A stretch of 6,764 bases of DNA. It comes from Holosporaceae bacterium (GTDB lineage: Bacteria; Pseudomonadota; Alphaproteobacteria; UBA3830). The notes under the pieces were generated by a model. The model was not told the DNA's origin and made no database searches. It worked only from the letters and a program-made list of their open reading frames with translations. Shown here piece by piece: positions 1 through 4,262 of the stretch (positions are counted from its first letter, which is position 1; the number at the start of each line of letters is the position of its first letter). The stretch spans positions 1 through 6,764 of the forward strand of contig JAISCG010000108.1 of the NCBI GenBank assembly GCA_031265715.1, written 5' to 3'. The position numbers were made by a program, and so were the translations under genes.

Positions 1-2
1 CC

Positions 3-125
3 GTATGGGCACCTTTAGCATATCTTTCTCGAGCATTATTCATGCCTCAGCTTACAACTACTGAGATGCTAAAGCAATTCACGCTAAAGCGTAAGGTTTA
101 TACCCGGCCCCATGGAAATCAATGA
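3..125 (+). other. Partial open frame entering from the left edge, identity unknown
   Basis: Reading from position 3, the frame stays open for 40 codons to a TGA at 123-125 and overlaps the start of the Rpn-like fragment in another frame. The peptide begins VWAPLAYLSRALF and ends KVYTRPHGNQ. I recognise no family. It could be the 3' end of a gene cut by the window edge, or chance. Two other frames are short or open only to the edge: a minus-strand frame starting at ATG 36 has a GAGG 8 nt upstream (45-48). Low confidence that any of these is a gene. Confidence 0.2.
13..92. repeat. Cluster of nested inverted repeats with a shared GCTAAAGC core
   Basis: CTTTAGCAT at 13-21 is the exact reverse complement of ATGCTAAAG at 66-74. 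Nested inside, CTCAG at 46-50 pairs with CTGAG at 61-65 around a 10-nt loop and directly abuts the outer arm. A separate small palindrome, ACGCT-AA-AGCGT, occupies 81-92. The octamer GCTAAAGC occurs twice, at 68-75 and 83-90. These arms could fold as an RNA or be a remnant of a mobile-element end or an interspersed palindromic repeat. No T-run follows, so this is not a typical terminator. Confidence 0.4.
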
Positions 126-414
126 CGCGATGGAAACGCTGAAATACATCAGCGCCGATCCGGAGACGCGTGCCATCGCCGATCTGCGTCAGAAGACCAT
201 CAATGATCGCAACAGTGAAATGACCATTGCCAGAGAAGAAGGCAAAGCTGAAGGCAGAGCTGAAGGCAGAGCTGAAGGTAAAGCTGAGGGAGCTCTTGAA
301 AAAACTCGAGCATTAGCGCTTAAGATGCTAAAAAAAGGCACGTCAATTGAAGATATTGCAGATTTAACCGAATTATCCATTGAAGAAATCGAATCATTAA
401 AGAACAAGCAATAG
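112..414 (+). pseudogene. C-terminal fragment of an Rpn-family (PD-(D/E)XK nuclease/putative transposase) protein
   Basis: The 100-residue product matches the C-terminal part of Rpn proteins as I know them: an ISADPETRA segment, then an Arg/Lys-rich helix, a run of tetrapeptide repeats EGKA-EGRA-EGRA-EGKA (residues 43-58), and a C-terminal helical segment KKGTSIEDIADLTELSIEEI typical of the family end. Full-length family members are about 300 residues, with the nuclease core in the first two thirds. That core is absent here: the same frame has stops at 16, 70 and 85, and no other frame upstream looks like it. No ribosome-binding site precedes ATG 112, 130 or 220. The simplest reading is a truncated remnant. 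The alternative is an orphan RpnS-type small protein: in characterised rpn loci the repeat-containing C-terminal part is made separately and blocks the toxic full-length nuclease. Family assignment is fairly sure; function is not. Confidence 0.7.
238..294 (+). repeat. 12-nt in-frame tandem repeat encoding EG(K/R)A
   Basis: Four complete 12-nt units of the type GAAGGCAGAGCT lie at 238-249, 250-261, 262-273 and 274-285, followed by a partial unit to 294. Units differ only at synonymous or Lys/Arg positions. Change in unit number would keep the frame, so it would alter helix length and not switch the gene off. Confidence 0.85.
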
Positions 415-615
415 GGGGAGCGAGTATCGACTTTGATCGAGCAAGCACAGGAGAAGTTATAGACCCCCCTGAATCCTGAAACAGCAGTCTCTTCCTCATC
501 CTGACGAAAAACCTCACAAACAACTGCTAAATTTTTAATTTATTTTTAAACTTTTAACTCTTTTTTAATCTTTTTCTCGATACATTATCATCAAATGCTG
601 TTAGTTGAGGTATTT
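415..615. promoter_or_regulatory. Spacer with T-rich tract upstream of the beta-barrel gene
   Basis: No gene is visible. From about 530 to 578 the + strand is dominated by T with short A interruptions, ending in CTCGATACATTATCATC. The hexamer CATTAT at 583-588 is a plausible -10, but no good -35 lies 16-18 nt upstream, so the promoter call is weak. A GGGGG/CCCCC inverted repeat (413-418 with 465-470) has a 46-nt loop and no T-run. The ribosome-binding site GAGG at 607-610 sits 5 nt before ATG 616. Confidence 0.35.
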
Positions 616-2049
616 ATGAAAGTGTTATTATGTTGTTCCGCCCTGGTTTTAGCGCTCAATTTGTGTGCCGCAGAAAACGACAAAGAAATTTACGACGAAA
701 GTAACAAAGAAACTCCCGACGAAAACGCCCCCGCCGCCTCCTCCGCGAAAGACTTCGCCGGCGTATTTCTCGGAGCCGGCGTTAACATCGGAGTCCAAAG
801 AAAAACTGCCGAAATAAACCGTGAATTCCGCGACAGATCCGAATCTGTAAATTCAACAAATTACGGCGGCACCTTCACAATCGGATATCACTATCCCATC
901 GCCGGGAATTGTTTTATCGGCATCGAGGCCGGCGCGGATTTCGGATCAGAGTCCGCGCAACACATCGGAGGCATACTGAAGACAGAATCCGCTTTTGCAC
1001 AACGAGAGTTTTTAAGACGCGACGTTCTAAGACAGATGATGCAAGGCGTTGGTATGAGTTTTAAAATTGCTCAATATCAGCCTGGCCTAATCGGAGTACC
1101 CATGCCTGTCGGGCCAAGCATAAGCGGAAATGTTTGGGAAAATTTTGTAAGAACAATTCGTTATCTCGGAGGGGGCGAAGGTGAAGCGGCTATTAATGAT
1201 TTTATAACAAGAGACGCTCATCTCGGAGGGGTTTTTGCAGATGTTCTTGTTGATCCGAACTGTACTGCCAATCCAAACGCCACATTTGCGAATTTTTTAA
1301 ATGAAAATACGCGTATAAGAATAGCCGAACTTGGAAACGGTTCTATTATTGAAGGTTTCAGAGAAATAAAATCATTTTTGCAAGATCGTTTGCCGAATCT
1401 TGCAGATGCGTTCAATCATATGGCCGAGATCGATATTCGTGAATTTGGCGGTGCTCAAGTCTTGGGCACAAGACTTGGCGGAGGAATAGTCGGTTTAACC
1501 CTCGAAAACGTTTATTATCTGTATGATTTTTTTGCCCATCAAATGGGGGGAGGGGCGGGTTTTGATACTCTCGGTGTAAATCGAGCTGCGCTGTTCGATC
1601 AAATTATTGATGAGATGAACAACCTATATTACGCTCCTCAGGCTGACCTTGTTTTTCCTGCCGATGTAAACGAAGTAACTGTTCGGAATGTCGAAACAAA
1701 AACATCTTTCGGAGTGTGTCCACATCTGGCTTTAAAAGCGGGATGTTTTTTAAAAAAACTGAATGTATGTTTGTATGCTAAATTTGGTGCGATTCAACTA
1801 AACGGGCATGTTACTCCGGTAAATAATATATACGGCTTGCGCGAAGAAAAATTCAAAGTAATTGCCCCATTCGTGGCCGTCGGAGCAACAAAAAGCGTCG
1901 ACGAAAACTGGGGAATCGGCCTCGAGCTTTTCCACGCATTTAAAAGAACTAAAAAACTGCAAGACACCCGCATTTTCAGACACACGATCGAAAATCGCAC
2001 CTGTATCAGTAAAACCGGTCTGCGCCTGACCGTGTCTTACAAACTTTAG
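616..2049 (+). CDS. Exported outer-membrane beta-barrel-like protein with large central insert
   Basis: This 477-residue protein starts at ATG 616, not the in-frame ATG 595: GAGG at 607-610 lies 5 nt upstream, and MKVLLCC begins a clean signal peptide (Lys, then a hydrophobic core, probable cleavage after CAA near residue 19). Residues ~40-115 (GVFLGAGVNIG, GGTFTIGYHYPIAGNCFIGIEAG) and ~355-477 (LNVCLYAKFGAIQLNG, APFVAVGATKSV, GIGLELFHAFKR) show alternating hydrophobic strands with Gly-rich turns, as in Opa/Msp2-type outer-membrane barrels. The last residues, LRLTVSYKL, alternate as in a C-terminal barrel strand, although the final residue is Leu and not aromatic. Residues ~130-350 are a Gly/Asn-rich region without barrel pattern and probably form an exposed insert. 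Codon use changes there: the flanks favour C-ending codons and the middle A/T-ending ones. The stop overlaps the stop of the convergent gene by 4 nt. Specific function unknown; it could be an adhesin or a variable surface antigen. Confidence 0.82.
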   Translation: MKVLLCCSALVLALNLCAAENDKEIYDESNKETPDENAPAASSAKDFAGVFLGAGVNIGVQRKTAEINREFRDRSESVNSTNYGGTFTIGYHYPIAGNCFIGIEAGADFGSESAQHIGGILKTESAFAQREFLRRDVLRQMMQGVGMSFKIAQYQPGLIGVPMPVGPSISGNVWENFVRTIRYLGGGEGEAAINDFITRDAHLGGVFADVLVDPNCTANPNATFANFLNENTRIRIAELGNGSIIEGFREIKSFLQDRLPNLADAFNHMAEIDIREFGGAQVLGTRLGGGIVGLTLENVYYLYDFFAHQMGGGAGFDTLGVNRAALFDQIIDEMNNLYYAPQADLVFPADVNEVTVRNVETKTSFGVCPHLALKAGCFLKKLNVCLYAKFGAIQLNGHVTPVNNIYGLREEKFKVIAPFVAVGATKSVDENWGIGLELFHAFKRTKKLQDTRIFRHTIENRTCISKTGLRLTVSYKL

Positions 2050-2576
2050 GCAGCGTCGTCTGCAATGCCGACAGGTCCTCTTCCTCTGAAAGCCGGAGGA
2101 ATAGGTATAAGATTCGGATTTCCACCTGCCGGAATTCCTTCATCTGATACTTCATACCCTACTCCAAATTCGACCCATTCACTCAGATGATGTTCGTCGG
2201 CCGGTTTCACTGATATCCCCGCAGGAATTGCGTTTCTCACCTGATCAGCTGTAAAGCAATCTTCCGCTAAAGTATAACCGTCTAATTCTTGATACATTTT
2301 CAGCTGCGTACTCGGAGATAAATTCCTTAAAAGTCGATCAATACCGTAACCGAACTCCTCGCTATACCAATACGATATTGGATGAATACACCCTTCAAGA
2401 CTGATCTGTAAATCATGCACAAGTGTTACACAATTCTTATATAACGCTACAAGCCCACCCTCCAGCTGATCGTCTCTGTCTCTACATAAAGTAAAACCGG
2501 AACGATCCATACAAACGGACTTATCCGGTAAAAACAATGAAAAACAGATAGGTAAAAACAACAAAACCACACGCAT
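2046..2576 (-). CDS. Exported protein, short paralogue of the adjacent 459-residue protein
   Basis: The 176-residue product has a signal peptide (MRVVLLFLPICFSLFL, probable cleavage near SVC|MD) and a strong ribosome-binding site, GGAGG at 2583-2587, 6 nt before the ATG. From QLEGG (residue ~38) to PPAFR it aligns with the C-terminal domain of the upstream long gene at about 94 of 128 positions by hand count, including HP(I/L)SYWYSEEF, YGIDR, SPSTQLKMYQELD, FTADQVRNAIP, VKPADE and WVEFG.GYEVS. It lacks the long gene's ~300-residue N-terminal part and ends at DDAA, where the long protein continues with an Ala/Pro-rich tail. Because it has its own signal peptide, ribosome-binding site and candidate promoter, it looks like a functional single-domain secreted protein and not debris. 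The domain is not one I recognise. It converges on the beta-barrel gene with overlapping stops. Confidence 0.85.
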   Translation of the reverse strand: MRVVLLFLPICFSLFLPDKSVCMDRSGFTLCRDRDDQLEGGLVALYKNCVTLVHDLQISLEGCIHPISYWYSEEFGYGIDRLLRNLSPSTQLKMYQELDGYTLAEDCFTADQVRNAIPAGISVKPADEHHLSEWVEFGVGYEVSDEGIPAGGNPNLIPIPPAFRGRGPVGIADDAA

Positions 2577-2607
2577 ATACTACCTCCAGACGTAAACCAC
2601 ACAACCG

Positions 2608-2636
2608 ATGATAGTTATTTTTTTGGGCGAAAACAA
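2608..2636 (-). promoter_or_regulatory. Candidate sigma70-type promoter of the short exported gene
   Basis: On the minus strand, TTGTTT (2631-2636) and TATCAT (2608-2613) are separated by 17 nt. The -10 matches the consensus at 5 of 6 positions and the -35 at 3 of 6. The predicted start would lie about 25 nt before the ATG. The -35 lies inside the left arm of the palindrome at 2630-2661, so terminator and promoter overlap. This is prediction from sequence only. Confidence 0.45.
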
Positions 2637-2661
2637 GGCGTACAATTGTACGTCTTGTTTT
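2630..2661 (-). terminator. 32-nt near-perfect palindrome, probable terminator of the long gene
   Basis: The arms AAAACAAGGCGTAC and GTACGTCTTGTTTT pair around a central AATT. The whole 32 nt is self-complementary except for one G-T wobble position. It begins 12 nt after the stop of the long minus-strand gene, and on the minus strand the stem ends in TTTT. The + strand has a longer T-run (six), so it may work in both directions, but no + strand gene ends nearby. A dimeric protein could also bind such a palindrome. Confidence 0.65.
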
Positions 2662-2673
2662 TTCGGACATTTT

Positions 2674-4053
2674 TTAAAGGGGACCAGAACCTGCTCTGCG
2701 AAGAGGAGCAGCAGCAGGACGAGGAGCAGCAAGAGCGGCGGCATCATCTGCAGCACCAACAGGAGGGGTGGCGGCACCAGCAATAGGTCTATTCCTATTC
2801 CTAAAAGCCGGAGGAACAGGTATAAGATTCACATTTCCACCTATTAGCGGAAACCCGTCACTTGATACTTCGTATCCCGCTCCAAATTCAACCCAGTCTC
2901 CCTTTGGATGAAGTTCATCTGCTGGTTTTACCAGTGCTCCCCTAGGAATTGCATTTCTCACTTGATCAGCCGTAAAACCATCTTGTTCTAAAGTACAATT
3001 ATCTAATTCTTGATACATTTTCAGCTGCGTACTTGGAGACAGACCCCTCAAAAACCGATCAATACCGTAGCAGAATTCCTCGCTATACCAGTATGATAGC
3101 GGATGTACAACTCCTTCCAAACTAATCTGTGACTGATATATAAGCAGTACGCAACTTCTGTACAATGCTGCAAGCCCAGTCTCCAATTGATTACCTCTAC
3201 CTCCATATGAACTTAAATCAGCAACAATTAACAAACCAATCATACGAAATGTATTCAATAATGTCGCAAGTGCAACTTTATTACTTTGCAGTGCTGCAAT
3301 AACTTTTCTAGCCCTTCCTACTGCTGCAACATTAGCCCCCAGATTATTCGTTTCATCAACTCTGACTTGAATTTCACCCAATGTTTGACGTATGCGATTG
3401 GCCTTATTAATCAATTTTTGATTTAAATCCATATTTGGATCAGCAGTAATATTTTGGTAATCATTGCACAGATTTCCTATGGAAGTATTCACTTCCCTCA
3501 TAATACGATCTGTTTCCGTAACATGCGTAACTAAAGCAGTTCTTTCATTTCCTCGAGCCCGGCTCCTTTCAGTGGTAAACAAAGAAAATGCTTTAGCAAG
3601 TTTTGTTGTCATTTCCCGCTGTCTTATAAACGGAGGTAAATGAGCAACATCTATTTTATAAGAATCTGGAGCATCATTCCGCGTAAGCTCATAGATGAAA
3701 GCAAGGTCATTGTTTGGTTTGGCAGCTGTATTTTTATACCCTTCAGGGGTCATTCTCTCCAATATTCTCGCACCTTCAACATCATCCCTGTTGCTTCCTA
3801 AATAATGGACGAGAGCAGCTCTTCTGGTCGTCAAATCACGATCAAAAGCACCCGCGTCAGGCGCAGCATCTTTGGCCTCTGCATAGGTTAAGGCTGGAGC
3901 AGAATCACCATCGAAAGCAACGCGAGCATCGGGTGCTCCACCACGAGTTCCTGCTGCATTATAGTTATGCGGTGCGCCACCATGCATAGCTTCGACAGTT
4001 TCACCTAAAACCATTGAGGCGCAAGCCAAATAAAATACTTGTTCAAGTTTCAT
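2674..4053 (-). CDS. Exported protein with helical N-terminal region and conserved C-terminal domain, function unknown
   Basis: The 459-residue protein starts at ATG 4053, because AAGGAG at 4060-4065 sits 6 nt upstream and the signal peptide MKLEQVFYLACASMVLG follows (probable cleavage VEA|MH). An in-frame GTG at 4080 would add nine charged residues and destroy the signal peptide. After cleavage comes an Ala/Gly/Asp-rich stretch with GGAP twice (residues ~24-60). Next is a helical, probably coiled-coil region (~135-270; REMTTKLAKAF, LNQKLINKANRIRQTLGEI), then a hydrophobic segment MIGLLIVADL (~285). The C-terminal domain (~300-432) is shared with the downstream short gene and carries SYWYSEEF and SPSTQLKMYQELD. 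The last ~27 residues are an Ala/Pro/Arg tail of low complexity. No family recognised. Its export suggests the envelope, the surface or secretion. It diverges from the 679-residue gene across an AT-rich promoter region and is followed by a strong palindrome. Confidence 0.85.
   Translation of the reverse strand: MKLEQVFYLACASMVLGETVEAMHGGAPHNYNAAGTRGGAPDARVAFDGDSAPALTYAEAKDAAPDAGAFDRDLTTRRAALVHYLGSNRDDVEGARILERMTPEGYKNTAAKPNNDLAFIYELTRNDAPDSYKIDVAHLPPFIRQREMTTKLAKAFSLFTTERSRARGNERTALVTHVTETDRIMREVNTSIGNLCNDYQNITADPNMDLNQKLINKANRIRQTLGEIQVRVDETNNLGANVAAVGRARKVIAALQSNKVALATLLNTFRMIGLLIVADLSSYGGRGNQLETGLAALYRSCVLLIYQSQISLEGVVHPLSYWYSEEFCYGIDRFLRGLSPSTQLKMYQELDNCTLEQDGFTADQVRNAIPRGALVKPADELHPKGDWVEFGAGYEVSSDGFPLIGGNVNLIPVPPAFRNRNRPIAGAATPPVGAADDAAALAAPRPAAAPLRRAGSGPL
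2683..2742 (-). repeat. Trinucleotide-rich low-complexity tail of the long gene
   Basis: On the + strand this stretch is a purine-rich run of GCA, GAG and GCG-like triplets, encoding on the minus strand the Ala/Pro/Arg tail after DDAA. The short paralogue stops exactly at DDAA, so this tail has no counterpart there. It could have grown by replication slippage or arisen by loss of the original stop. Confidence 0.5.
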
Positions 4054-4262
4054 TTTTAACTCCTTTACTTTTTTAAACACTTTTCAAACATAACAAATAA
4101 AAATTAACAAAAAGTAAAGAAATGAAATATTTTTTATAATTATTTTTTAATTTTAGGCTACAAAATATAATTATTATTTTTCCCAAAAAAACATAAAATT
4201 AACACAATGTTAACATTTTCATGATATCGTACTTCTAGTTTGTCGGAAATTGGAGAAAAATA
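4054..4262. promoter_or_regulatory. AT-rich divergent intergenic region with inverted repeat
   Basis: The 209 nt between two divergent exported-protein genes are mostly A and T, especially 4081-4200, with several A- and T-tracts. Both ribosome-binding sites lie at the ends: AAGGAG at 4060-4065 (minus) and GGAG at 4252-4255 (plus). TTAACA (4199-4204) and TGTTAA (4208-4213) form an inverted repeat with a 3-nt spacer, a plausible operator or curved-DNA site. On the minus strand TTGTAG followed 19 nt later by TATAAA is a weak promoter candidate. So many AT hexamers occur that exact promoter calls are not safe. Confidence 0.5.

Larger units (their letters stand above)
2049..3195. repeat. Direct repeat: duplicated C-terminal domain coding sequence
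   Basis: Two tandem, same-orientation copies of one coding segment: copy A about 2049-2475 (short gene) and copy B about 2737-3195 (long gene). Much of the DNA aligns without gaps. The longest exact match I found by eye is 32 nt, 2281-2312 with 3002-3033, covering the STQLKMYQELD codons. Protein homology starts abruptly at QLE in both. Homologous recombination between the copies would delete about 700 nt and fuse the long gene to the short gene's 3' end. Confidence 0.85.

Noticed and set aside
413..470. GGGGG/CCCCC inverted repeat after the Rpn fragment as a terminator
   Set aside because: The loop is 46 nt and no T-run follows the right arm, so a chance match is more likely.
595..615. Upstream ATG extending the beta-barrel protein by seven residues
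   Set aside because: No ribosome-binding site lies before it, while GAGG precedes ATG 616 at proper spacing and the signal peptide is better from 616.
2608..2847. Open frame on the + strand with many Arg/Ser residues
   Set aside because: It lies opposite the 3' end of the long minus-strand gene and crosses the palindrome. Its composition follows from the triplet-rich tail read backwards, and no ribosome-binding site is seen.
3714..3989. 91-codon + strand open frame rich in His and Gln
   Set aside because: Antisense shadow of the long minus-strand gene, with no ribosome-binding site and unnatural composition.
4054..4080. GTG start extending the long minus-strand protein by nine residues
   Set aside because: The extension contains the AAGGAG site itself and puts charged residues before the signal peptide. 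ATG 4053 fits better.
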